Assembly: GCA_040218415.1 (NCBI GenBank)
Contig: JAVJRN010000075.1
Coordinates: 177,919 to 241,918, forward strand
Direction: 5' to 3'
DNA length: 64,000 bases
Origin: JAVJRN01 sp040218415
Lineage (GTDB): Bacteria > Bacteroidota > Bacteroidia > Cytophagales > Cyclobacteriaceae
The notes beneath the pieces were generated by a model that was not told the DNA's origin, did no database searches, and saw only the letters and a program-made list of their open reading frames with translations. The position numbers were made by a program, and so were the translations under genes. Below are positions 25,030-32,930 of the stretch, piece by piece; position 1 is the first letter of the stretch; each line of letters begins with the position of its first letter.

Positions 25030-26261
25030 CTGAATTTCTTTATAATTTCCTCCAAACCAGTTTTTAAAATATCGATTTCTTCCACTGTATTATAAACGGC
25101 GAAACTAGCTCTCACAGTTCCTTCTATTTGAAGTCTATCCATTAATGGTTGTGTGCAGTGATGTCCTGTTCTTACCGCAATACCTTTTGCATCTAACCAC
25201 ATGCCTATATCGAATGGATGAATACCTTCGATATTGAAAGAAATAACACTCGCTTTTTTCTTTGCGACTCCCACTGGTATAAAACCGTCCAACTGATTTA
25301 ACTGTTCAGTTCCATAATTGAGTAATTCGGTTTCATAGGCTTGCAGATTGCTTATTCCGACATCATGCATAAAATCCATCGCTTTTTTCAAAGCAATCAC
25401 ATCGGCAATGTTTGGTGTGCCGGCTTCAAATTTGTAAGGAATATCATTGTAAGTGGTTCCTGAAAAGGAAACTTCATTGATCATTTCTCCGCCACCTTGA
25501 TAAGGATCCATTTTCTCAAGAAGAGATCTTTTGCCATAAAGCAACCCAACACCCGTAGTACCATACATTTTATGAGCGGACATTGCCAAGAAGTCGCAGT
25601 TCAAGTCCTTGACATCAATATTCCCGTGAGGCGCGGCTTGTGCACCATCAACGATCATAATGGCTCCAACATCATGCGCCATCTGTCCCATTTCTTTTAC
25701 AGGATTGATGGTGCCAAGTGAGTTGGAGATGTATACAATAGAGACAATTTTTGTTTTTTCGGAAAGCAAATTTCGATAACCTTCCATGTTAATTTCTCCT
25801 TCATCAGTGACCGGAATCACTTTTAACTTAGCGCCTGTTTGTTGACAGAGCATTTGCCAAGGAACAATGTTGGAATGGTGTTCCATCTCCGAAACAATGA
25901 TCTCATCACCTTCTTTTAGAAATTTCCTACCATAGGACTGTGCGATAAGATTTAACCCTTCGGTAGTTCCTTTGGTAAATATGATTTCTTCTTTTTCTCT
26001 GGAATTGATAAAGGCCTGAGCAGCAATGCGTGTCTCTTCATACGCAGTTGTTGCTCTTTCTGCCAAAGTATGAATTCCCCTATGAATGTTAGCATTGTCC
26101 TTGCTATAATAATCTGACAAAGCTTTGATTACACTATTAGGTGTTTGCGATGTAGCGGCATTATCAAAATAAACCAAGGGTTTCCCATTTACGTTCTGAT
26201 GTAAAACAGGAAATTGCTCACGAATTGCTCGAACGTTCAATAGGGAAGTCGTACTATCCAT
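25026..26261 (-). CDS. sufS: SufS-type cysteine desulfurase
   Basis: 411 residues, standard for group II desulfurases. It is a PLP fold-type I enzyme: 'VYFDNAATSQTPNSVI' (about 30-45), 'HHSNIVPWQ' (about 128-136), 'IVDGAQAAPHGNIDV', the PLP lysine in 'LAMSAHKMYGTTGVG' (about 228-242), and the catalytic cysteine in 'VRTGHHCTQPLMDRL' near residue 375. It removes sulfur from cysteine as a persulfide and hands it to SufE. It overlaps sufD by 8 bp and sufE by 4 bp. Confidence 0.97.
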   Translation of the reverse strand: MDSTTSLLNVRAIREQFPVLHQNVNGKPLVYFDNAATSQTPNSVIKALSDYYSKDNANIHRGIHTLAERATTAYEETRIAAQAFINSREKEEIIFTKGTTEGLNLIAQSYGRKFLKEGDEIIVSEMEHHSNIVPWQMLCQQTGAKLKVIPVTDEGEINMEGYRNLLSEKTKIVSIVYISNSLGTINPVKEMGQMAHDVGAIMIVDGAQAAPHGNIDVKDLNCDFLAMSAHKMYGTTGVGLLYGKRSLLEKMDPYQGGGEMINEVSFSGTTYNDIPYKFEAGTPNIADVIALKKAMDFMHDVGISNLQAYETELLNYGTEQLNQLDGFIPVGVAKKKASVISFNIEGIHPFDIGMWLDAKGIAVRTGHHCTQPLMDRLQIEGTVRASFAVYNTVEEIDILKTGLEEIIKKFR

Positions 26262-27522
26262 TTTTCAATCCTTTCTCAATTAATTCCAGAATATTTTCTT
26301 TTATTAGCTCTTCGTCTACTTGATTAAGCGTGTCTTTTGTGAAGGCATTTAATACGAGACTAATGGCATCATCTTTTGAAATACCTCGAGCTCTCAAGTA
26401 AAATATCGCATCTTCATCTAGTTGACCAACCGTGCAACCATGCGAACATTTAACATCATCCGCCCAAATTTCTAACTGGGGTTTGGTGTTGATGGTGGCA
26501 TTTTCGGAGAGCAGCACATTATTGTTCGCTTGAAAAGCATTTGTTTTTTGCGCCGCTGGCCTCACGTAAATTTTACCGTTGAATACACCTTTTGATTGGC
26601 CTTTGAGAATACCCTTGTACAACTCGTTACTGTAAGTATTCGGGGCTTTGTGATCAACAGCTGTATTGTTATCTACATGTGTCTTCCCATCAATGAGGTA
26701 AATGCCGTTCATGTGTCCTTCACAGTTTTCGCCATCTATGGCAATAACAATGTTGTTCCGGATTACCGCTCCACTAAATGAAAATGTATTGGTATAAAAA
26801 CGGCTGCTTGTATCTTGTTTAGCAAAAATCCCCTCTACTGCAAAAATATTTGAAGGGTAGTTTTGTGTTTTTGTGTATTTCAAAGAGGCATTTGCATCGA
26901 CATTTGCTTCAATCGTACTATTGATAAATGCTTTATGATCTCCTTTTACGACGAGTTTCTCATAAATGGAAAGTTCACTGCCAGTATTGGATTTTACAAA
27001 TATTCTTGGGAATGCGTAAGTTTCCTGGTTTTCTGAGTCGACAAAATGGTAAATAAATGTAGGCGTGCCTTGCTTGTTTTTTGATACCTCAATATGCAAA
27101 GCCGCGGTGCTGTTCGCACTATTCCAAGCAGTAAAAGCATCGTTCTTTTGGTCTGCTACAGAGCCGAAAGCTGCATGAACCTCATGAGTTAAATCGACAG
27201 CTTTTATCGTCATGCTATTGTCATCGGCTTGTAATTTTGAATCTTTATGGGAATAAACCCCATTCAAAAAAACCAAATGATTCGCATTTTCAACAGGATA
27301 AAAAGCATCTTCAAAGTTGACTTGGGCATTAAACTCGCCACGAGTGGACCAGTCGAAGTTTTTACTTAGAATACTTTTGATCGGTGTGAATTTATAAGCC
27401 TCACTCTTCTTCTCTGGTATACCTAGTGCCGTAAAAGCAGCTAATCCTTCCTTTTGAAAGTTACTCTCAGCTTTTATTTGTTCAATTATCTGACTTTCCA
27501 ATGTTGTTGTAGTTGCTTCCAT
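26254..27522 (-). CDS. sufD: SufD, Fe-S cluster scaffold subunit
   Basis: 422 residues. The SufB/D core domain covers about 150-400: 'SIYEKLVVKGDHKAFINST', 'HMNGIYLIDGKTHVDNNTAVDH', 'GVFNGKIYVRPAAQKTNAFQANNNVLLSE' and 'CSHGCTVGQLDEDAIFYLRARGI'. The last block is where SufD keeps the cysteine/histidine pair involved in assembly. It partners SufB and SufC in the SufBC2D scaffold. One base separates it from sufC and it overlaps sufS by 8 bp. Confidence 0.95.
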   Translation of the reverse strand: MEATTTTLESQIIEQIKAESNFQKEGLAAFTALGIPEKKSEAYKFTPIKSILSKNFDWSTRGEFNAQVNFEDAFYPVENANHLVFLNGVYSHKDSKLQADDNSMTIKAVDLTHEVHAAFGSVADQKNDAFTAWNSANSTAALHIEVSKNKQGTPTFIYHFVDSENQETYAFPRIFVKSNTGSELSIYEKLVVKGDHKAFINSTIEANVDANASLKYTKTQNYPSNIFAVEGIFAKQDTSSRFYTNTFSFSGAVIRNNIVIAIDGENCEGHMNGIYLIDGKTHVDNNTAVDHKAPNTYSNELYKGILKGQSKGVFNGKIYVRPAAQKTNAFQANNNVLLSENATINTKPQLEIWADDVKCSHGCTVGQLDEDAIFYLRARGISKDDAISLVLNAFTKDTLNQVDEELIKENILELIEKGLKNG

Positions 27523-27523
27523 A

Positions 27524-28282
27524 TTAAGCTAATTCTCCTACTTCTTCTTTAATCCAATCATAGCCTTTAGCTTCAAGCTCAAGCGCCAGACTCTTGTCTC
27601 CAGATTTTACGATACGCCCATTGTAAAGAACATGAACGAAATCAGGAACTATATAATCAAGCAGTCTTTGGTAGTGCGTAATCACAATGGTAGCATTTTC
27701 ACTAGACTTTAACTTATTGACTCCATCAGCCACGATTTTTAACGCATCGATATCTAGGCCTGAGTCCGTTTCGTCAAGGATGGATAATTTTGGCTCCAAC
27801 ATAGCCATTTGGAAAATCTCATTTCTCTTTTTTTCACCACCTGAGAAACCTTCGTTGAGCGATCTGCTCAATAGTGCTTGATCGATCTCCACTAACTTCA
27901 TTTTTTCTTTCATTTCTTTGAGAAACGAAACAGCGTCCATTGGTTTTAAACCTCTAGCTACCCGAACTTGGTTCAATGCTGTTTTTAAAAAATTGGTGGT
28001 AGATACTCCAGGAATTTCAATAGGATATTGGAAAGCTAAGAATATTCCAGCTCTGGCTCTATCTTCAGGGCTAAGGTCTGTCAAGTCTTCACCTTGAAAA
28101 GTGATAGATCCTCCATTTACCTCATAGTCTTCCCTGCCTGCCAAAACGGAAGCGAGCGTGCTTTTACCTGAGCCATTTGGACCCATAATCGCGTGCACTT
28201 CACCCGGTTTTACTTCTAGGTTTATTCCTTTAAGGATTTGCTTATCCTCAATCTTTGCTTGTAAATTTTCTATTTTGAGCAT
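27524..28282 (-). CDS. sufC: SufC, Fe-S assembly ATPase
   Basis: 252 residues. A cytoplasmic ABC ATPase without membrane partners: Walker A 'GPNGSGKST' (about 35-43), the SufC-type signature 'LNEGFSGGEKKRNEIFQMA', Walker B 'LSILDETDSGLDIDAL' and the H-loop 'VITHYQRLLDYI'. The signature and the DETDSGLD Walker B are specific to SufC. It drives conformational change in SufB/SufD. It lies 32 bp after sufB. Confidence 0.97.
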   Translation of the reverse strand: MLKIENLQAKIEDKQILKGINLEVKPGEVHAIMGPNGSGKSTLASVLAGREDYEVNGGSITFQGEDLTDLSPEDRARAGIFLAFQYPIEIPGVSTTNFLKTALNQVRVARGLKPMDAVSFLKEMKEKMKLVEIDQALLSRSLNEGFSGGEKKRNEIFQMAMLEPKLSILDETDSGLDIDALKIVADGVNKLKSSENATIVITHYQRLLDYIVPDFVHVLYNGRIVKSGDKSLALELEAKGYDWIKEEVGELA

Positions 28283-28314
28283 TTTGTATAATAATGTCTA
28301 TTCAAGTCTTTTGA

Positions 28315-29760
28315 TTAACCTACGCTACCTTCAAGCGTTAGGGCAAGTAATTTTTGAGCTTCCACGGCAAACTCCATAGGGAGTTTATTCATCACTTCTT
28401 TTGCAAAGCCGTTGACGATTAAGGCGACTGCACTTTCTTCGTCAATTCCTCTTTGCTGGCAATAGAATATTTGATCCTCGCCAATCTTTGAAGTCGTTGC
28501 TTCGTGCTCTATGTGGGCTGTTTTATTCTCCACATCGATGTAAGGGAATGTATGAGCACCACATTTGTCTCCCATCAATAGGGAATCGCATTGGGAGAAG
28601 TTTCTGGCTCCTTCTGCTCGCTTCATGATATGCACCTGACCTCTGTAGCTGTTTTGAGAATGACCAGCGGAAATACCTTTAGATACAATTCTTGATCGAG
28701 TATTTTTCCCAATGTGAATCATTTTAGTACCTGTGTCCGCTTGCTGGTAATTATTGGTTACTGCAACAGAATAAAATTCGCCTATGGAATGATCACCCTT
28801 AAGTATACAAGAAGGATATTTCCAAGTTACTGCGGATCCAGTTTCCACTTGCGTCCAACTTATTTTGGAATGATCGCCGGCACAAATACCTCTTTTGGTT
28901 ACAAAATTGTAAATACCACCTTTGCCATTTTTATCACCAGGATACCAGTTTTGCACTGTTGAATATTTTACTTCGGCATTTTTAGCTGCATATATTTCTA
29001 CTACGGCTGCATGGAGTTGATTCTCATCTCGCATTGGCGCAGTACATCCTTCCAGATACGATACATAGCTGTCATCTTCTGCCACAATCAGCGTTCTTTC
29101 AAACTGACCAGTATTGGCTGCATTTATCCTGAAATAGGTAGATAATTCCATAGGACATCTGACCCCTTTTGGTATATAACAGAATGAACCGTCAGAAAAG
29201 ACCGCTGAATTTAAAGCGGCATAATAGTTATCTGTGGCAGGTACTACAGAACCCAAATATTTCTTGATTAGCTCAGGATGTTCTTTCACTGCTTCGCTAA
29301 AAGAGCAAAAAATGACCCCAAGTTCTGAGAGTGTACTTTTGAATGTGGTAGCTACCGATACCGAGTCGATCACAGCGTCTACAGCGACACCAGTCAATCT
29401 TTTCTGCTCATTGAGTGAAATGCCTAATCGATCGAAAGTCTTCAATAATTCAGGATCTATTTCGTCTAAGCTATCCACTTTTTTGGTTTGCTTAGGAGCT
29501 GAATAATATCTTAGCGCCTGATAGTCTATTTTCGGATAAGAAACGTTTGGCCAGCGAGGCTCTTCCATTTCTTGCCATTTCCTAAATGCCTTCAGTCGCC
29601 ATTCGAAAAGCCATTCTGGCTCCTCCTTCTTAACTGAAATGAATTTTATAATATCTTCATTGAGTCCTAAGGGCGCTTCATCAGCTTCAAAATCAACATG
29701 CCATCCATGTTCGTATTCTTTTGAGGTAAATTCTTCGAGAATTTGATCGTCTTTGCTCAT
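28315..29760 (-). CDS. sufB: SufB, Fe-S cluster scaffold subunit
   Basis: 481 residues, normal length. The N-terminal SufB-specific region ('EYEHGWHVDFEADEAPLGLNE', 'PEWLFEWRLKAFRKW', 'KIDYQALRYYSAPK') is followed by the SufB/D core with 'DGSFCYIPKGVRCPMELSTYFRI', 'EDDSYVSYLEGCTAPMRDENQLHAAVVEI', 'GISAGHSQNSYRGQV' and the C-terminal 'EHEATTSKIGEDQIFYCQQRGI'. It is the first gene of the SUF operon; an 8-bp inverted repeat lies 60 bp upstream. No SufA-type carrier or IscR-type regulator is in the cluster. Confidence 0.97.
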   Translation of the reverse strand: MSKDDQILEEFTSKEYEHGWHVDFEADEAPLGLNEDIIKFISVKKEEPEWLFEWRLKAFRKWQEMEEPRWPNVSYPKIDYQALRYYSAPKQTKKVDSLDEIDPELLKTFDRLGISLNEQKRLTGVAVDAVIDSVSVATTFKSTLSELGVIFCSFSEAVKEHPELIKKYLGSVVPATDNYYAALNSAVFSDGSFCYIPKGVRCPMELSTYFRINAANTGQFERTLIVAEDDSYVSYLEGCTAPMRDENQLHAAVVEIYAAKNAEVKYSTVQNWYPGDKNGKGGIYNFVTKRGICAGDHSKISWTQVETGSAVTWKYPSCILKGDHSIGEFYSVAVTNNYQQADTGTKMIHIGKNTRSRIVSKGISAGHSQNSYRGQVHIMKRAEGARNFSQCDSLLMGDKCGAHTFPYIDVENKTAHIEHEATTSKIGEDQIFYCQQRGIDEESAVALIVNGFAKEVMNKLPMEFAVEAQKLLALTLEGSVG

Positions 29761-29820
29761 ATTATGTTTATCTCTAGTTGGCTAACAGTTAAACAACCAT
29801 TAGGGTTTGCAAAATAAACA

Positions 29821-29845
29821 CTTATTTATATTAATTCTAAATAAG
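29821..29845. promoter_or_regulatory. Inverted repeat upstream of sufB
   Basis: CTTATTTA (29821-29828) and TAAATAAG (29838-29845) are exact reverse complements separated by 9 bp, located 61-85 bp upstream of the sufB start. The position suits a dimeric regulator site for the SUF operon, but the arms are A/T-rich and no regulator gene is adjacent. Confidence 0.4.
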
Positions 29846-29901
29846 GAGGGAAGTGCTTTGAATATTTAAAGTAATTGAAATTCTAAATGTGGCTTAATTC
29901 G

Positions 29902-30396
29902 TCAGATTTCAAGATACATGAGCGTTTCTGTGAAATATTGATCTTTCACTTTAATTGCTCTTGGTTTAACTCCATATTCATGAAAGCCTACTTTTTGAAA
30001 TAAATTATGTGCTGATTCGCTGTTTTCAATCAGTGCTAGATAGATTAATTTGATTCTGCTATTGACCTTTGCGTTTTTAATGCACTCAAAAAGTAGTGAC
30101 TTACCGATCCCTTGTTTTCTATAGCCTGAATGAACGAAAAGGTTACTGATGATGCCAGTATGTTTTGTTTTTACTTTTTGTCCTCGCTCAAATTCAATCA
30201 TGCCTACCAGTTCACCTTCATCCCAATAACCTAGTATGAATTTTTCAGATATAGGGGCGTTGATAAAAATTTCAAAATGCTGAGTAGCGTTCGAGGCAGG
30301 ATCAGTTTCGACAAATGAATTTGGCGCCATGGTCAGGCTGTCTTTGAGCAAGTCGAGGTATTCGTCTTTATCCTTATGATCCAAATTCTTTATCAC
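29902..30396 (-). CDS. GNAT-family N-acetyltransferase
   Basis: 164 residues. The GNAT core is visible as 'FILGYWDEGELVGMIEFERGQKVKTKHTGIISNLFVHSGYRKQGIGKSLLFECI', which contains the acetyl-CoA-binding R/Q-x-x-G-x-G/A loop (RKQGIG, about residues 93-98), then 'IYLALIENSESAHNLFQKVGFHEYG'. It resembles RimI/YhbS-like members rather than aminoglycoside acetyltransferases. The substrate cannot be told. Single gene between sufB and the DUF4287 gene. Confidence 0.88.
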   Translation of the reverse strand: MIKNLDHKDKDEYLDLLKDSLTMAPNSFVETDPASNATQHFEIFINAPISEKFILGYWDEGELVGMIEFERGQKVKTKHTGIISNLFVHSGYRKQGIGKSLLFECIKNAKVNSRIKLIYLALIENSESAHNLFQKVGFHEYGVKPRAIKVKDQYFTETLMYLEI

Positions 30397-30458
30397 GGAG
30401 GGAATATAATAATGAATCGTGGATTATTATGTTCATTCACTTTTAAAAAGTTGTTTTG

Positions 30459-30989
30459 TCAGACCGATTTATCATAAGCTTCATTCAACCAACTGGTAAG
30501 TTCTTCATCGATTTGAGCAATTGCGGATAATTTCACTCGGTGTGTACACATGGTTCCGAAAGGTCCCGAGTTCTCTAAGCGTTCAGTTACAGGCTTGTCT
30601 TTTAGCTTTAATCCAAGATCAATTCTTGTTTTGGTGGCGGGTTTGATGAGTGCAAATTGATGCTTTCTACGCAAGCTCACACTGTCCTTTTTTGGCGTTA
30701 TGGTCACGTCGTTACCAAAAGCTGAGACTACCTCGATTAATTTGTCATAAATGGGTTTAAGTGATTCCTTGCCCTTATATTGAATGGAAAGCAGATCATC
30801 CTCTTCGAAAGAGGCAGCATCTGATTTTCTGGCTTTCAATGTCACGAAATTGGCAAAGCCGTGGGTAAAACCATGCTCTTTTTTGAGTAGCTGCATTATT
30901 TCTCCATGTTTTTGCAAACCACTTTTGTTTACGATCTCCAACCAGTCATCTAGCGTTTTTCCGGTTTTTTCAAATAATCCTTCTTCCAT
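30459..30989 (-). CDS. DUF4287 and DUF5655 domain protein
   Basis: 176 residues in two parts. The N-terminal DUF4287 (about 1-60) has 'EKTGKTLDDWLEIVNKSGLQKHGEIMQLLKKEHGFTHGFANFVTLKAR'. The C-terminal DUF5655 (about 65-172) has 'YDKLIEVVSAFGNDVTITPKKDSVSLRRKHQFALIKP' and 'RIDLGLKLKDKP'. The pair is widespread in stress or nucleic-acid contexts, but I know of no demonstrated function. Cytoplasmic, no signal. Divergent from the DEAD-box helicase gene. Confidence 0.85.
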   Translation of the reverse strand: MEEGLFEKTGKTLDDWLEIVNKSGLQKHGEIMQLLKKEHGFTHGFANFVTLKARKSDAASFEEDDLLSIQYKGKESLKPIYDKLIEVVSAFGNDVTITPKKDSVSLRRKHQFALIKPATKTRIDLGLKLKDKPVTERLENSGPFGTMCTHRVKLSAIAQIDEELTSWLNEAYDKSV

Positions 30990-31126
30990 AATGGCGTTTT
31001 TAAGGTTTAATATAGCTAAAATCAGTGTTATCTAAAGCTTGAGCGATTCGGCGAAGGACGAAGCTTAAGTAGTAGAATAGCTTGCTAAACAGATAATGTT
31101 TCTACTTTTGCGCTTAAAAAAAGGGA

Positions 31127-32473
31127 ATGGCACACTTCGAAAATCTGAATTTATCTAATGCCTTACGCAATGCGGTGGAGGATTTAGGTTTTGAAAATCC
31201 TACACCGATACAAGAGGCAGCCTTTCCTTTGGTGCTTTCTGGTCGCGACATGGTCGGAATAGCTCAAACAGGAACGGGTAAAACTTTTGCGTATTTGCTC
31301 CCTTTGCTCAATAATTTGAAATACGCCAATGATTCTAATCCACGTATATTAATTCTTGTTCCTACGCGCGAGTTGGTGGTACAGGTCGTGGAGCAAGTGG
31401 AATTGCTTACCAAATACATGAGCGTGCGAGTGATGGGCGTATATGGCGGCTCCAATATTAAAACGCAGCGTGTGGCTGTTGCAGCAGGTATGGATGTGCT
31501 TGTGGCAACTCCTGGCCGTATTTATGACCTAGTGTTGAGCCGATCGATCGAGTTAAAAGCGGTCAAGAAATTGGTCATAGATGAAGTAGACGTGATGCTG
31601 GATCTTGGGTTTCGTTTTCAAATCACCAACATTTTTGAGCTCTTGCCAGAAAAAAGGCAAAGTGTCATGTTTTCAGCAACGATGACGGAGGATGTGGATG
31701 TGCTGATTGATGACTTTTTCGTAGCACCAGAAAGAATTTCAATTGCAATAAGTGGCACACCACTAGAAAATATTGCTCAGTCGGCTTATGCTGTTCCTAA
31801 CTTTTATACGAAAGTCAATTTGATTTTGGATTTGGTTTCGCATAAGAAGGAATTTCATAAAACGCTCATTTTTGTTCCAAATAAAAGAAGTGCAGATCGT
31901 CTCTTTGAAGTGATGGAGGAGTTTTACGAGAAAGAAGTCTGCGTTATACATTCAAACAAGACACAGAATTATAGACTAAGATCCCTGCGTCAGTTTAATG
32001 AAGGAGTTAAGCGCATCATGATAGCCACAGATGTGATTGCCCGTGGACTGGATCTTGACAAGATATCCCATGTCATCAGTTTTGATGTGCCTTTGTATCC
32101 TGAAAATTACATGCATAGAATAGGCCGTACTGGTAGGGCGGAAGAGCAGGGTAAAAGTATTTTACTTTATACTGATAAGGAGGTTAAGTATAAAAAGGCG
32201 ATTGAAGGCCTAATGCAATATGAAATTCCACAGGAAGTACTCCCTGAGCATGTGGAAATTTCCCAAGAATTAACTCCTGAAGAACGACCAAAACCTAAGG
32301 AAATCAATAGTGCCCACAAGCATAAGGATAACATCGAGGCTGGTCCGGCTTTTCATGAAAAAAAGGAAAAGAATAAAAGGGAAAACTGGGGAAGCGCCTA
32401 CAAGCGCGCAGGGAAAAAATACAAAAAGCCGAAAACGCGAGGGGACAAGCGTGCCAACAACAAAAAAAGGTAA
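31127..32473 (+). CDS. DEAD-box RNA helicase (RhlE/CshA-like)
   Basis: 448 residues. All superfamily 2 motifs are present: the Q-motif ('FENPTPIQEAAFPLVLSGRDMVG'), Walker A 'AQTGTGKT' (about 46-53), 'VPTRELV', 'ATPGR', motif II, 'SATM', 'IFVPNKRSADRLF', 'MIATDVIARGLDLD' and 'YMHRIGRTGRA'. Motif II reads DEVD (residues 152-155 approximately) instead of DEAD, a substitution of the third, non-catalytic position. The C-terminal about 75 residues are a lysine-rich tail ('RENWGSAYKRAGKKYKKPK') likely to bind RNA. It probably remodels structured RNA or ribosomal precursors. The terminator hairpin overlaps the stop codon. Confidence 0.95.
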   Translation: MAHFENLNLSNALRNAVEDLGFENPTPIQEAAFPLVLSGRDMVGIAQTGTGKTFAYLLPLLNNLKYANDSNPRILILVPTRELVVQVVEQVELLTKYMSVRVMGVYGGSNIKTQRVAVAAGMDVLVATPGRIYDLVLSRSIELKAVKKLVIDEVDVMLDLGFRFQITNIFELLPEKRQSVMFSATMTEDVDVLIDDFFVAPERISIAISGTPLENIAQSAYAVPNFYTKVNLILDLVSHKKEFHKTLIFVPNKRSADRLFEVMEEFYEKEVCVIHSNKTQNYRLRSLRQFNEGVKRIMIATDVIARGLDLDKISHVISFDVPLYPENYMHRIGRTGRAEEQGKSILLYTDKEVKYKKAIEGLMQYEIPQEVLPEHVEISQELTPEERPKPKEINSAHKHKDNIEAGPAFHEKKEKNKRENWGSAYKRAGKKYKKPKTRGDKRANNKKR

Positions 32474-32494
32474 GTCAGAGGACTTACCTTTTTT
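32463..32494 (+). terminator. Terminator overlapping the helicase stop codon
   Basis: Arms of 14 bp, AAAAAAGGTAAGTC (32463-32476) and GACTTACCTTTTTT (32481-32494), with an AGAG loop. The left arm includes the last lysine/arginine codons and the TAA stop of the helicase gene. Confidence 0.9.
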
Positions 32495-32538
32495 GTCAAT
32501 GATTTTCTGTTTTGATCATTGTTAGTTTTCGCAAATTT

Positions 32539-32928
32539 TCAATGCTTACCGTCTGGGTGATGTGGTTTTTCTCGGCCATGCGCACCATCTTGACAGCAAG
32601 GCGGTAACTTATTGTATGATTCTTCATTTCTTGCAAAATTATCCGCGTGGTAACCCACTTCTGTTACTCGCTTTCTGATTTTATCAGCATCTGTCTTTTT
32701 GCCATTATAAAGTACTGTAAGCACTTTACTGTCAACGTCCAAGTCAGATTCTTTGACCCCTTTTTCAAAGGCCAAGTCTTTCTCAATGGCGTATTTACAC
32801 ATTTCGCAAACTGCGGAGGTCTTGATTTTTACTTCGTAACCTTTGGCTGTTTTCACAGGTTGATCTTGCGCTGATGCCACTAGGCATGAGGCGATCAAGG
32901 AGAGGGTAATAATTATTTTGTTCATCAT
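32539..32928 (-). CDS. Secreted heavy-metal-associated (HMA) domain protein, likely copper-binding
   Basis: 129 residues. A signal peptide ('IIITLSLIASCLVASAQ') leads into an HMA fold (about 30-100) with the metal site C41-E-M-C44 (usual form GMTCxxC) and 'LDVDSKVLTVLYNGKKTDADKIRKRVTEVGYHAD'. The C-terminal 'LPPCCQDG…KPHHPDGKH' adds two cysteines and several histidines, suiting copper. It is a periplasmic or outer-membrane-facing chaperone or sink, last gene of the copper operon and 2 bp after the TonB-dependent receptor gene. Confidence 0.88.
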   Translation of the reverse strand: MMNKIIITLSLIASCLVASAQDQPVKTAKGYEVKIKTSAVCEMCKYAIEKDLAFEKGVKESDLDVDSKVLTVLYNGKKTDADKIRKRVTEVGYHADNFARNEESYNKLPPCCQDGAHGREKPHHPDGKH

Positions 32929-32930
32929 TT

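Noticed and set aside
31127..32473. DEVD motif II as a sign of a defective helicase
   Set aside because: The essential D and E are kept and all other motifs are intact; the third position tolerates substitution.
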